Below are positions 12,057 through 25,000 of a stretch of DNA of 64,000 nucleotides, piece after piece. The stretch comes from Rutstroemia sp. NJR-2017a BVV2 (taxonomy: Eukaryota; Ascomycota; Leotiomycetes; Helotiales; Rutstroemiaceae): contig NJPS01000022.1 in the NCBI GenBank assembly GCA_002946415.1, forward strand, positions 682,001 to 746,000. Reading direction: 5' to 3'. The position numbers and the translations under genes are program-made. Each line of letters begins with the position of its first letter. The stretch's first letter is position 1. Below the pieces are notes generated by a model, which was given only the letters and a program-made list of their open reading frames with translations, did not search any database and had not been told where the DNA came from.

Positions 12057-14731
12057 TGTGCTTGCCTGCGACGCGATTGTGTTAGGCCAATTGAGAAACG
12101 AAAAGTAGTTCAATCAGATCCCAGATATAAGACGTACTATGATCTCAAATCAATTTATTCGCAAGGTTGGGGTTCCAGTTTGGAGCAAACACCGAAGTTT
12201 GTCATAAATTCAATCGCGGGGCACAAGTTTTTCTGAGTGAGCATGGATGGTGGGGTGAAAATCGTGCAATCATACGCTAATTCCGGAAAGGCTAAACCAA
12301 ATTGTTAAGCGAGAAAATTTTACTACACAAAACTCTTCGAGTCTCCCATGAAATCTTTCTCTTTTCTTCTTCATACAATCTTCTACGGAAGATCAACGCT
12401 TATATCACATTCGCTATAAAGCATTTTCGGTGAGAAACCCGTCGCCCTCGTGGCGATGCGATGGTTCCATGACCTTGAGAATCGTCAGTTGAATGGAGAA
12501 GAATTGGTCGATCTTGGGTGCGGCGCTTTCTTTTTCTCTATAGGGAGGGTCGCAATGATTGGCGTTATACATTCCAATCTCTAGTATACATGCTTTTGTG
12601 AAATGTTTGTTGATTCAGTTAGTCGATGTTGCAATAAGCATTCGCTCCTTTCTGGGCAAAGAATTATAGTCTGTTGGCGTATGGCGTGTTTTGGTCACCA
12701 TGTCTTTCGCTTCACCCGAGCCATTGCTCTAGCTGGTCAACCTCAGATAGGTGAACACCCGTAACACCCTTCTTGTGTTTCTCGAAACGTGGCACGCAAG
12801 ACGTGGTATATCATTGTATAACGGGGCCATTCTGTTTGTGCTGTGCATGAGTAATGGGTAAAAGTGTTCTTGTTGCAAGTCGTACTTCGTATATGTCGTT
12901 GTTGCTGCTTGTCCTTCCTGGTTGGTCAACCTGTTAGGAAAATTCCCCGAGATGATGGCATGTTTGTACAGAGGTACAAGAACTCTACCAATGTCTGCAT
13001 TGTAATGCGCGATCAAAAGATGTGCCAGTCGTCATTGTGTTCAGCGAACCGAAATTATGATTTGTTTTCAGGACACACTGTCTTGGTTCCAAACTGAGAT
13101 CCACAAAGTGCGTACCCAGGTGCCTACGATTTGTGGTTGTCTTGGACTCACGTTTTCTGAGTCAATCGACGGCGTCGAGGATCTGGGTGACCAGTGCCCA
13201 CCAATGCAGGCACACGCAACCTCTGCGATCGGCACCGAGATACCCGAAGGATGGTCTTGTCGCTTGTGGGACTCTTGCAGAAATGGGCAAATGAGACGCA
13301 TCGCAATCCGACCATTCACTGTAGTGATGATGGAATCTCGCCTCGATACATCCAGGAGTCTAGACGCTCCCCTAGGAACCGCACCTAACTACAAGTCGAT
13401 TATAACGCGAAAGCCCTAATCTTACAGGAGACAGTGCGCCTTTCCAAGAAGATTAGAGATCGATGCCGAGAAACGATATGAACGGCTTGCCTACTCCAAG
13501 CTCCTTTTGAGTCCTTGCGGAGGGTTATCTGGTGGTGGTCCGTGTCTATTAAAATACATAGCGGTGTATACACAATCAGCAAGGTAGACAAGGAAGCTTC
13601 AGTTTTGAGTTGCAGTATGAAAGCAGCGATTGATATTGCTTTAATCAAAATATTCCCTTTTCGAGCCATGAACCCTTCCATCTATCTACATAGTAATCAA
13701 TGTATAAAGACCTCTTTGCTAGGGAACCAGAATTTTCTCAGCTAGTATCCAGGAACCACCAGTACATTCAAGTATGAGGGCGGCCGAGCGAGCAACATGG
13801 GGGTTCCAATTTCGAGCCGTGCCAGGGGTACGCATGGGACCCGCAGATAGCGATGCAAATTCCCGTCTTCCTTGCCATTTCGTGGAGAGCTAGAATCGTT
13901 CTCGAGTGTGAGGCTGTCAAATTCGTCAGCTATCGGTTACTATCAACAATACTGTCCATTTGCAGTTGGGGAGAGCTGTTCCTCATCTATGGCATTACTC
14001 GAAGTATTGGAGTATATACTACAAATAGAAAATGGCGTACGAATCACGCTCTGTATCTACGAATTGCCTGTGATGATGCTACATCAATATGACGTCCTCA
14101 ATGGAGTTTAATTTTGATTGTCCTGATTGAGTTTTCGTGGATGAAATTCACAATCTTCCATTTTGTGGTCTGGTCTGTGGGGAACGTAAACAGGAGGAGA
14201 GACGATATCAAACGACTGACAGGCGAGGTATCCATGTTCCACTCTGGGACAGACAAGGAAATAAACAACGAGACATGGATCAACCAAACAATCCAACCAT
14301 ACTGAGATTTGGCAACGCCACAAGAGATAGCTTTGGTACTGTAAGTTTCTGTAACCACTTGTATCTGCCGTGTGGTAGTAGTACTGTGGTGGTAAATTGT
14401 TTGGGGAGATGAACTGGAGAGCACTCCAATCTCCGCTCGGTGGGTCTACAAGATTCACCCTGGATTGACAGGGCATTGTTTATCAAAGGGGGAACAACCC
14501 GGAATATCTATTCTATCTGCTCATTCAGACGCGTGTATATATGACGCTGCCAGTCGTCTTGGATTCATCTTTCTTCTTTTCTTCTTCATCCATCGATCAG
14601 TTACACTCATTTAACACAAACAATAGTTAATTCGCTCTTTCAGCCTACTTTCACTTCCACATACAAAACTCTTACCTCCAAATCCAACTTCAACTTTTCA
14701 AGAAACCTCGAAAACCAACCCAACCGTCAAA
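12057..14731. other. 2.7-kb intergenic region without a convincing gene
   Basis: Divergent interval between the ADE17-type gene and the small secreted protein gene. Only short frames without domains are present. The right end (about 14560-14731) is a CT-rich leader typical of a strongly expressed fungal gene. Confidence 0.45.
14536..14544 (+). promoter_or_regulatory. Putative TATA box of the small secreted protein gene
   Basis: TATATATGA lies about 190 bp before the start codon at 14732 and is followed by a CT-rich tract (TCTTTCTTCTTTTCTTCTTC), a common fungal core-promoter layout. Confidence 0.5.
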
Positions 14732-15177
14732 ATGCAATTCAAAGTTCTCGCTCTTGCCGTTGCCGCCATGGCCTCCGTCGCAGTCGCTGATGTGTATGTT
14801 TTTCTCGCTCGATCCAAAAACTCCAGATCAACCCAAGTACTAACTTCTGCAATAGCACCACCACCGTGACTGTCTACGCCTGCCCAACCTCAAGTGGCCT
14901 CGCCGCCTCTTCCACTGGTGCCTCCTCCGGTCTCACCGTCCCAGGTGCTGCTGGCTCCTCCGGATACGCTGCCCCAAGCGGTACTGCCGCCGCCACTGGT
15001 ACCGTCTCTTCTGCCACTGGTACCACCAGCCCAATTGCCTACGCCACTGGTGCTGCCTCCAACGTTCAGGTCTCTGCCTTCGGCATGATCGTTGCCGGTG
15101 CCGTTGCTCTTGTAAGCTTTCACTAAGTCACCATAAGCCAGATGACATCTAGCTAACAACCCCCCCAGTTCATCTAA
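14732..15177 (+). CDS. Small secreted, probably GPI-anchored Ser/Ala-rich protein
   Basis: Exons 14732-14793, 14856-15111 and 15169-15177 give 108 residues. Residues 1-20 form a signal peptide ending in AVA. A short TTTVTVYACP segment follows, then a Ser/Ala/Gly/Thr-rich stretch likely to be O-glycosylated, then a hydrophobic C-terminus (FGMIVAGAVALFI) that looks like a GPI-attachment signal. The last exon is only 9 nt (Phe-Ile-stop) after an acceptor preceded by a C-tract; without that splice the protein would end in VSFH. Likely located at the cell wall or plasma membrane. No enzymatic domain. The gene resembles unnamed small secreted proteins of related fungi. Confidence 0.8.
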
Positions 15178-16081
15178 GTGACAACCCCTTCAAGCTTCGA
15201 TTGGCGTCCGGATCTTTAACGATGGCGCACTTTCTTCATCACTTTCTGGAAAAAGTAATTTTGGGCCTAACGACATCTCCTTTCATTTCGTGGTTACAGC
15301 GACGGGATACCCTAATGTGTGATCTGCACTTGCGAGCAAGTTGGATGGCTGATTGAAGGAAACAACGAAGCTGGATTTTGGAGAGAATTTGGATGAGGCT
15401 TTGACATCGACTTCTCTCTTGTACATATGATAAATCTTCATCGCAAGCATATCAAATCTGCCGAGTTCAGTCGATTTGAATGTGCTGTGAAAAACTATTA
15501 AATTAATATAAACTATACTTCGATTCGTGCATTGTGATCTTCTTGGGTTCCTATCTAGATGGCCCCAGTTGTCGGATTACCTTCACCGTATGGACATGAA
15601 GTTGAACTGCTGCATCATACATGATATTGCTTGTCGTCTCGATACGTCAGTCAGGTCTTAGGTTGATTGACGAACGCGTCACCATTTCAATGTGATCTTT
15701 CTTTCGTAGGACCGTCAAACGTCCCGAAGTATGTAATTGATGAAATCTCTAGTAGACTTCTACGCAGAGTATATACATAATACATAACAGCGGCGAAAAC
15801 CTGGTATCCGCAACTTTGTATCTCAGAATGCGTTGAAAAGGAGTAAGGTAAATGAAGGAGGTCGATACAAACCGCAAAATATCGCGACAATATCCGCCCA
15901 ATCCTAGCTTGACCAGGGTCTCCCACCTCCCTACGCGAGAAAGCTATCCAGCGGGCACTTCTTCACATGCAGATGCAAAGCCAGCAATTAACAGTCACTC
16001 CTTTAACAACACAGCAATCGCAATTGCAGTTGCAATAGCAGCAATACAATTCATTTTCTCTCCTCCAATCACCTGTGCAAG
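15178..16081. other. Intergenic region before URA6
   Basis: Contains the 3' untranslated region of the small secreted protein gene and the promoter of the next gene. A CAA/GCAAT-rich stretch (about 16000-16050) precedes the start at 16082. No coding sequence recognised. Confidence 0.45.
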
Positions 16082-17214
16082 ATGGCGCACCCACTGCCTC
16101 GATCCTTCACCCGCCACATATTCCGAACCTCTGCGCGCCCCTTCCAAACCCTCCCAAAATCTCGTTTTGCCGGTAGTGCTCGCAGAAGCTACGCCACGGG
16201 CAATCCAAGCCAAAGTCCTTTCAAAGTTTGGCCTTTTGTTGCGATCACACTTGCGGGTTCGGGTGCTTATGCTTTGATGGTGCGGAGTCGCGTTGGTACT
16301 GCTCCTCCAGGTATGTAGAGAGCTGTTCTTTTTTCATTCAAGAGCAAGCAAGTTCGCCAAGTTCGAGAGCCGCTTTAGTGCCCCTCGTACAGCCCTTGGA
16401 GCTCTAGCTAGCTATCTACCCGTCCAAGATTTCCCACCTCCATTTCGTCACTCCACCCCGAGACCACCTCCCATCTACCACAACCTCCTTCACAAGACGA
16501 CCACAACTACAAAAATCCAAAAAAATCTAACACCCTCACCCACCAGATCCCATGGCGCCCACCACTCCCCAAATCGCGTCCCCCTCCAAAACCACCCCTA
16601 CCTTCTCCCCCGACAAAGTAACCGTAATCTTCGTCCTCGGCGGGCCCGGCGCCGGCAAAGGCACTCAGTGCGCGAACCTCGTACGGGACTACCACTTCAC
16701 GCATCTCTCCGCCGGCGACCTCCTCCGCGCGGAGCAAGAGCGTCCCGGCTCCGAATTCGGCGACCTGATCAAAGACTACATCAAGAACGGGCAGATCGTG
16801 CCTATGGAAGTGACGGTGCAGCTGCTAGAAAACGCCATGCAAGACGTAGTTTCCAAATCGCCCTCTGGCACGGGCAAGTTCTTGATCGATGGATTCCCGC
16901 GCAAATTGGACCAGGCGCATAAATTCGAAGATTCGGTGTGTCCGTCGAAGTTTGTGCTGTTTTATGACTGCTCGGAGGAGGAGATGCAGAGACGGTTGTT
17001 GGAGAGGGGGAAGACGAGTGGGCGGACGGATGATAATGCGGAGAGTATTAAGAAGAGGTTTAAGACGTTTGTGGAGACGAGTATGCCGGTGGTGGATTAC
17101 TTTGAGGAGCAGGGGCGGGTGGTGAAGGTTTTGGCGCAGAAGACGCCGGAGGATGTTTATCGGGAGACGAGGAAGAGGTTGGAGGAGAAGTTGGGGGAGA
17201 CGTTGAAGGTCTAG
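16082..17214 (+). CDS. URA6: UMP-CMP kinase with possible N-terminal mitochondrial leader
   Basis: Exons 16082-16310 and 16547-17214 join in frame to 298 residues. The kinase part (from the ATG at 16552) has the P-loop GGPGAGKGTQ, HLSAGDLLRAEQ, FLIDGFPRK and the lid GKTSGRTDDNAESIKKR, matching yeast Ura6, which phosphorylates UMP and CMP. The upstream exon encodes an Arg-rich, acid-free leader (MAHPLPRSFTRHIF...RRSYATG) and a hydrophobic segment (VWPFVAITLAGSGAYALMV). It ends at a GTATGT donor whose 236-nt intron uses a CACCCACCAG acceptor 5 nt before ATG 16552 and keeps frame (PP-D-P-M). Alternatively 16082-16318 is a separate 78-residue mitochondrial protein and the kinase is the 220-residue product from 16552. 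The kinase assignment is near certain; the fusion is about 60% likely. Confidence 0.9.
16552..16554 (+). other. Internal start codon for a cytosolic URA6 form
   Basis: This ATG has a favourable CCC ATG GCG context and would yield a 220-residue kinase without the leader, comparable to yeast Ura6 in the FSPDKVTVIFVLGGPG start region. Transcripts beginning inside the 236-nt intron would use it. Confidence 0.6.
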
Positions 17215-17692
17215 GGGTGAGATGAGATAGTAATTAAGGAGGTATGGAATGGAGGAGAGGGTAATAGCGTAGGAATAGAGGGTGGAATCTAGAACATAGA
17301 TGTGAAAATGTAAAATAAAAAGAGGATTGTCATAGAGGGAAATATACTCGATTTGGTAGAGCCATACATATACATCTAAACATAAGCACCGATCACCTTT
17401 CGTTACTCTACTATTTACTTGTAAATTATCATCATCAGGCATGATCAGATGCATTCTCATTCATACTGTAGATACATAGACGTCTACACTAGCATATATA
17501 CGAAGTCATAGTCCTCATAGAAGTGCATGTCGTTCTACCTACATACACCATTACCAGATGCTAAGTATAGCTAGCCATTTGTACCAACATCTAATAAACG
17601 CCGCCAAGGACAGGAGAGAAGGAATTTTGAGGACTGAATTTGAACATGAACAGGTGAAATATCCGTCCATTCAGATATCATTTTTAATAAAC
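17215..17692. other. Convergent 3' region, URA6 / eIF3m
   Basis: 478 bp between two convergent stop codons. AT-rich, with several AATAAA-like and TATATA strings, as expected for overlapping termination regions. No gene seen. Confidence 0.6.
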
Positions 17693-19018
17693 CTAATCAG
17701 TGCCCATCTCCACCATGTTATCCTTTCTTCGTCCGGCATTCATACCGGAAACACCCTGAACCTTTCTATCAGCCTCCATTATCTCTCTCTCCTTCTGCGA
17801 TTCCGCCGCCTGTCTCTCCCTGCTAATAACCTCCTTTATGCCCCTCAAGCTCTCCTTCCACTGGTCCAATCGGGTAGCTACCTCACGCCATTGCTTCTCG
17901 CCGAAAACTCTGTATGTGGTTCTGTGGACGAGGAAAACTTGCTTCTGTTGTGACAATTTTCCCTCAACAAGGCCAGCACGGATAACATCGATAACCCACA
18001 TCTCGACGTCTTCGGCGGGTACTTGTAAGGCCTTCGAAATGCGTTTGTACTCGAGTTCACGGGTATGCGTGCTAGCGGCCAGACTGGCGAGTGTGAGGAG
18101 TCTCATCTTACGGTGCAGTTTGCTATTGTCCAGATTCTCTTTCTCAACAAAGCCATCGTGCTCGTCTTGGAAATCGTTATAGTCCTCAAGTTCCTTCTCC
18201 GCGAAGATTTCGAGGAGTTCGGAATATATGGGGTGGGAGTCACTGAGGGCCTGGATTGCAGAGAGAGAGGTTAGGTCGTGGAAATCGTAGTGTGTAGGAG
18301 AGAGGAGGGCTGTTCGAAGGGCTTTAATTGCGATTTTTTGGGCGGCTTCGGAAGAGGCTGCTTCGCTGTCTTTGCCTTCGAATGTGCGAAGTGCTTTGAG
18401 GGTATATTGGTATGACTGCCTAAAAATCGTAATTTTAGTAAAACTACCACATGAATGATGGCTGGAAACTTACTCCTCTTCACCTGCATCGTCTGCAACA
18501 TCTGAGATCATCTCAAAGATCTTCCTCTGCTCCTCCTCGTCGATATCCCATTCCTCAATCCAGCTATCCAATTTCTTCAACTGTGGTCGCAACATCTCAT
18601 AACCTCCGCTGTTCTTGACGAGTCGCAAAACTGCCTGGAAGACATGAAATCTGGTATCGCTATCTGGTTGAAGGAGGTTGAAAATTGTGGTCAGGATGTT
18701 CAACGCAAGGCCAGGCCCATTCATGGGTGAGGAGGTAATTGGTCTGGAGAGGTTGTCGCAAATCCTGGGGAGATACATGTTGACATTTGGAGACTGGACG
18801 CAGAGGTACACCAATAAATTGTATGCAGCAGTAAATTCCTTCTCCGGCGAAGAGTTCAGTGCCGTGGAGGCTGTAACAAGTTTCTTGAGAGCTTCATCCT
18901 TCTGGTTTTCTTCAAGGAGGGGTTGAACTTCGGAGCCAATATTGAGGTAATCAGCCAATTCTTGTGCCAGGTCGGGGAAGCTGCCCTCAATGAAGACTTG
19001 CTGCGTCGCGGGCGCCAT
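17693..19018 (-). CDS. Translation initiation factor eIF3 subunit M (PCI domain)
   Basis: Exons 18474-19018 and 17693-18419 with one 54-nt intron give 423 residues. The N-terminal helical part (QQVFIEGSFPDLAQELADYLN, YNLLVYLCVQSPNVNMYLPRICDNL) and the later PCI/winged-helix part (MRLLTLASLAASTHTRELEYKRI, EDVEMWVIDVIRAGLVEGKLSQ, VHRTTYRVFGEKQW) match eIF3m of filamentous fungi. eIF3m is a non-core scaffold subunit of eIF3 acting with the 40S ribosome in the cytoplasm. The C-terminal tail is charged (ISRERQAAESQKEREIMEA). The splice restores EEQSYQYTLKALRTFEGKD. Paralogous COP9 subunit 7 is the main alternative but is shorter and ends differently. Confidence 0.93.
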
Positions 19019-22000
19019 ATTTTTTTGGAGTGATCGAGAGGTGGGATGGGGCGGGAAGCTGGGGTTCTTCGATGGGCAAAAATTGCGATTCTTGAAGTTG
19101 TAGATATCAAAATGTTCTTGTGGGTGACGCTAACCGAGGGGCTAGTGCTGGGGTCGCTGTCTCAGGCTGAGCGGATACAATTTGCTTTCTGCGCGAATAT
19201 CTCTTTGGCAAACAAAAATTTTGAAGAAGAATGTTACCAGCTTTTGACAATAATTCCACTGTCTACCAACTGAAATAACTGAGATTGGAATGCTCACAAA
19301 TCGTATGAACGTTGACTCGCACTTCTGCGGAACCTGCAGGCTCCGGTCCCCACACAAGGCATTGAGAACGCAGGAGAATTTTTAGAGATATCAAGAATGG
19401 TAAGAATTCATGAATTTACGCCAGAAGATCAATACTATGGTTGCAAGATTGGTAACTTGGTATTACTGAAGTCGAGGGGATCGGTAGTCGCTCGTTTCCC
19501 CAGTCTCTCCATTTCTGCTTCATAAGTATGAACTGTGGATGCGCAAAGCAATGGAGTAATAAAACTACGTAGCAAAAGTGGATGCCCCCGTCCAACACTC
19601 TCCGTCGTCCTACCTGTGGTGAGTAGTCTCCAATAATGTGTGTTGTTGTAGTGCCGTGGCAGACATCCAAACTTGAAAGGCAGTCCCGCACGGCGATACA
19701 TTTCCCTCAGCATGGATATTTCTTGCTCGAGATCGGGCGTCGCGTACCTGTTTAGTCCAAAAGGTACCAGCGAGAAGTATAGTGTCTTTGGCAGGTGTTC
19801 ACTTTATCTTTAACCGATCATCATCGTCTTCTTTCTCTTAAATTAGCTCCTGTACCTACCCTGCAAGTGTAGTGTATCAGACTCACAGTCTCCTCACAGT
19901 CCTGGGATCACTACACAATAACTTCCGGATCACACCGCTCGTAGCCTTTCCATGTTGGCTTCTCAGTCCTCTAATTCAGGCCTCTTGCCCATTCTCTCAC
20001 CCCACTGCCTTATCTGTACTTATTGCATATCTCCAGGCCCTTATAGCAACAGTGGTCTTCTTTCTCCGCCAACAGTAGCTCAGACGTGCAGTGCTGACCG
20101 GTATACGGCACAAGTGTATGAGTGGTGTCGGCAATGATTTCTGTAAGCGTTAAAGCAATAATAGTATGGTCCGTTTGCAAGATATTTGCTTCTACCATCG
20201 AAGTTGCTGCTCGAAACTTGAATGCTTATATGCAGCGAGGATGGCGTGTGGGGATTCGGAATAGCGATGGGACGTTGGGGCAAAGCTCCCTGTTGGAAGA
20301 ATGCTGTGGAGAAATATGCGACTCCTTAGAACATAGCTTCACCAGCAGACCCTCGTGGGAGCTGGGACAAGTCTCCTTAGCGATTCTCGACTCAGTATCC
20401 CTTCTGTGCGGGTTCTAGGTAACTTATATCCTCTGATCTGACGAAAGATTGTCCCCATGCGAAGAACCAATGACTATGAGAAAGGATTGTAGGCCCGCAG
20501 AGGGCTTGCTGAATCGTTGAACACGTCGTTCGCAGTATGTCTGAGTGTGGTCGAGAGGAAGGATTTGGGCGTTTCTCTGCTGCTAAAATAAGCTCCATGC
20601 CCGCGTATAGAGATGCCTAAACTTGTTTGCCGAAGCTTGAGCACATCTCAATGACTTGATATGATTTCTATGGCGATCATAGATTCCTACTCGACTCACC
20701 GGTAAATGTTGCAGTTCCCAAGATGAAGACATTCCTGCAGATCCGAGCTTCGACATTGGACGTCTCCAGGAAATTTAAACTAGTTGTCTGACACCATCCA
20801 TATGTATACCGTGAACTGTTCGTGGAGATTTATTGTCGCCCACGCAATCAAGTCCAGACAGGACTTTATGAGCTCCCTTCAGTTGGCCCATTCTCGGATC
20901 AAAAGAGCGTTCTGCGAGACCTAGATCATTCGAATTCTAGCAGAACAAGATATATTTTTATCCGAAACTTGATCATTGGAAGCTGCTGAGCGATTGGGGG
21001 GTGTCCTTATGCAATTGCGAATGCAGGCTACGAGGATTGTTGGCCGGCCTTTGTTTGAACTTTGACCATCCACTGAGACCTCTAGAGAGCTCTGGAAACC
21101 CTTCGAGAAAGTAGCTCCAGTCAAAGAACGAGAACAAGTTGTAGCACACAAGTTGTCTCATGTTGGTTGAACCGAGAGAGGATCGGGGACTGGATAGTTA
21201 ATGTAGCGTTGAGGGACATTCCTCGAGAGATTATAGCTGTTCGGTGTGTCGCACCCGTTGCAGAACATTGTGCCTAGCCGGGTTGAATGACGAATCGAAC
21301 TAACATTGATGATGTGCTTGCACACGCTCACCTAAAACAGAAGTCAGTCAATCTACCACCGGAAAAGCTTGGGAGCAGCAACTACAACCCGACCTTCGAC
21401 AATAATAGCTATTGGTAGTAAGAATAAGTAGATATTTCTGCTCAATATTCTTACCCATGATCTAGAGCATTCCATGAGTGAACCCCGGATTAGACACCTA
21501 TCGGATAATAGTAGTGTGCCGTGTCTTTGCATGCCCCGGATCTCAACTAATTCCTCAAGCAAACTTACCGCTCAAGAGAGTTAGTCAAGATTTTGACCTC
21601 TTGGAGTCTTGGTTGATCTACAGAAGACATTTGATATGCTACTCCTTACAAGATATCATTATTGATAGCAAAAGATATCATTTGAAGGTATTTTCGATCT
21701 TTGCGCCGCCGACACCGCAATGTGCGCGGAGGTAGGTCCGTTAGAGAGATGACGTGCATTGGAATCACAAATGTGGAGCTTAAACTACATTCAATGATCA
21801 AGTGGCTTCTGCAAAAGTCATCAGAATTTTTTCTCTCCAAAAATGGCAAACGGGGGTAGTGTGTCTATTGTATCAAATCTTCCACCCGCGCTGTGGGCGC
21901 CTGCTAGGTTTTGATAACAGCCTGAGAGTCATACGATCTTGAGAGGTCACTCAGCGGATGACCTAAAGCCCATGGTCAGTTTCTCGCAAAGTGCTGTTCC

Positions 22001-25000
22001 GCGAGGCCCAGACCATACAAGGGGATATCTTGTAAGCGTGGAATGGGGGCGTTACCGGACCCCCTTAGAAGGTACTCAATAGCCAATAGCCTTTCTTGCA
22101 CAGATACTCCAGTTTCTTTCCTTCCTGATGCGGGCGACTGCATGACAAATTGCATCGTAGACAGACAGTTACCTTGCCAGATTGTCAACGACTGGTCTAG
22201 AGACCCGGTGAACGAGCTGAGTGCAGGGACGAACTGAGATTCACGCAGAGACAGGAAATACTGCATAGCCTTCAAAAACGTTTTTCGAGTGGAGTTGTGT
22301 AAGCATCGGGAGATGGCACAAGCCGCATTGAGGATATATCCCTCAAGATAAGTCCCTTAGCTAGCAAGGAGCTGCAACACCATTGGTTGAGGGACCTGGC
22401 TACCAGGCGCCATTGGAAGGTGATAGGCGCTTATAATGGGGGCATCAAAAAGACTATGGGAGTGTAAACCATGTTGATTGTATGAGCAGAAAGACAGCAG
22501 CAACCTACAAGTAAGTTTGGTAACGATAGAGCTTGGTAGTAACTTGACATCATGCCCATACCATCACTTGATGGAGTATGTGCAGCTCATAGACAAATTA
22601 GGGGAAACAAGGCATTACTTATAAGCTGTTAGACCGCAATGCATTGATATAACAATCACTGGCCAGACTTTTCGTGGATGGAGAGCTCGATGAGCATTGA
22701 GCCCAAACAGCCGATGTATCGGATCACATGCCGAGCGGAAGAGCATTCCCTGACGTCCATGCAAATAAATATCTGCCACCAAATTTGAAATATCAAAAAG
22801 CAGCATTGAGTGGCAAAAATTACCGTCGTCTGAGTGTAAGCGGTGGCAGATGATTTTTACAAGCTCAAACTTTCGTGTTCTTTCAATGTTGATCATGCCT
22901 CAAAACACCAAAGGCTTGCATCAGCCCCATTGTGGCGTTACCTTCCTTTTTCTTGGACCCCCGGTAGTGCACTATACGACCGATACGGATCATACACATG
23001 GGAAGTTGGCATAATGAACTGCTATCGCTGCGTCACCTGGGTCATATATCGCACTGTAATCCGCAGGAAATGCAATGTGGTCAGCATCGTGAAGGAGCTC
23101 AACTTGTTACGCTAGGCATTCCCGTGCTAATGATCACCTCCGAAATTCCTACATGGAGTATAGATATTCAGTAATCGCCACCATTCGGACCATCCACGGA
23201 AAAATGTTTTTGTCGCACTCGTTCGGTGCTCCCACTGTTTGGTAGAGCTTCCAAGGTTGTTTGATATATTCTTAGATACTGGGCAGTGAACAATTTAAGA
23301 AGCATCGCAAACCGGCTGGATAGCGGAGTCAAGCAGAACTCCACAGTGACCATTCAGGTCCCTGAAAGCCCGGCCATTGATTGGCATGACAAGCGGGAAT
23401 GCAAGTGAGAATAAGGGAAGACTTGGTTGAGGAGTGGCTCGAGACTCGAGTGGACGTGGTGGTTTGCTGGGATTCAGGTCTTCGCTCGGTTGTACATAGG
23501 CCAAATGCATGCCATAATCATTATCAAATCCAAGCTCCTTCTGTTCTTGGGATGGACAAGCAGCAAATATTGATTCGAGGAGCAACGTTCTGGAGCCCTA
23601 GCCTGCCCAGGGCGAGATCTAAAATTGAGTTTGATAGCCATGACAGCAGCAGCAGCCTCACTGAGCATTTCAACGTCTACCTACCAAGCAGTGCAAGCAT
23701 ACCCTAACTCCATCATTACGGAGCAAGCCTTCCTTACTGTCATACTTAGTACAAACTCCATGATGCATTGGTGCCCCCTTCCAACAGCCGCTTTCCCCAA
23801 ACTCTCCCAATAGAGTTCTGATGGACCTGGCTACTGGTAGTACTCTGCCCAACAGATTCGCCACAATCACAAGGGAAGGTACCCACCCGCATGTCCTCCC
23901 CGGCTATGTGTACGGTAAGGGTACCTCTCTTCACAGTTCCAAGTTCCAACAGGCTGTCTCGCCTGTTCGGAATTATTAAGACTTTAGAGATTCTTCATGC
24001 AGCACGGAATCCAGTTGCAGAATCACCACGGAGTTTGGTCGTTGAGTAGCCCTTCCTCTCCTTACTTTCTTCGAGGACTTCGGAGTCGTACAATAAAAAC
24101 TCGCTTTTTCTTGGCCAAGTTTCTGTGACGCAACCGATTATATACTAGTGGAACCGTGCCGAGAACCCTGCCGAGGAACACGGGTTTAAGGTTGATCTTT
24201 GGCTAATACGGATTATGCTCGACTCATCGAATTCTGAAAATCCCATAAAAAATTGACTTTTTTACCATTTTACTGTATTACGGCTTTTGTCGCTTAAAGC
24301 AGCGTTACTATCGATGTTTCCATAATTCCCATCAACCATCCACCATCCACCCCATCCACCATCAACGAACATGAACATCAAACAACCCCACTACCATATT
24401 TCGCCTTCTCACCCCTCCACTTCCTCTGTCTAGCTTCGTGGCTTCGCCCACTTGACACCGTTTGGTTCTAGTACAATGTTCCATCGATTCGAAAGAAGGA
24501 AGAGAAGTCAAAACTGGCGACCCCCATAACTTAGAAGAAAGCTTTTACTACTTTATGCTCTTCCCCCGGCTCAATTCTTAATTGGCTCGACGTCTTTCCC
24601 TCCAAATCTCAATCCTTCTTCGCTCGTTATCCGCTCCTTGTTCAAGGAACCCACTCTGCCCATACACCTCACAAGTGTATGCCTCTTCACTATCTGACCT
24701 TCTCCCCAACAAGCAAACAGTGGTGCCGAGGGAGAACCTCTGTTCTTAGCAGACGGCGTCATTCTATTCTATCGCCTCCCCAGCCGTTCCTGACGATCGT
24801 TGCCTTATCTTCCCGAAATTCAGCTTCTTGTCGATGAGAAAAAGTCGATATCACTTATAAATGTTCCATCCCTTGTTGCCCATAGCTTAAAGTACACAGC
24901 TCGGATGCGGGCTTTTCCTCGTCGACAAAACAAGACATCACAATTTCTTTTTTCCCCCCTTTAGGCCGCCGCGAGTCTGGCCAGCAACAAAGTCCGGGGA

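Noticed and set aside
16082..16318. Separate 78-residue mitochondrial protein gene
   Set aside because: Possible, but the GTATGT donor right before the stop and the in-frame acceptor next to the kinase start favour a leader exon of URA6; kept as an alternative in that entry.
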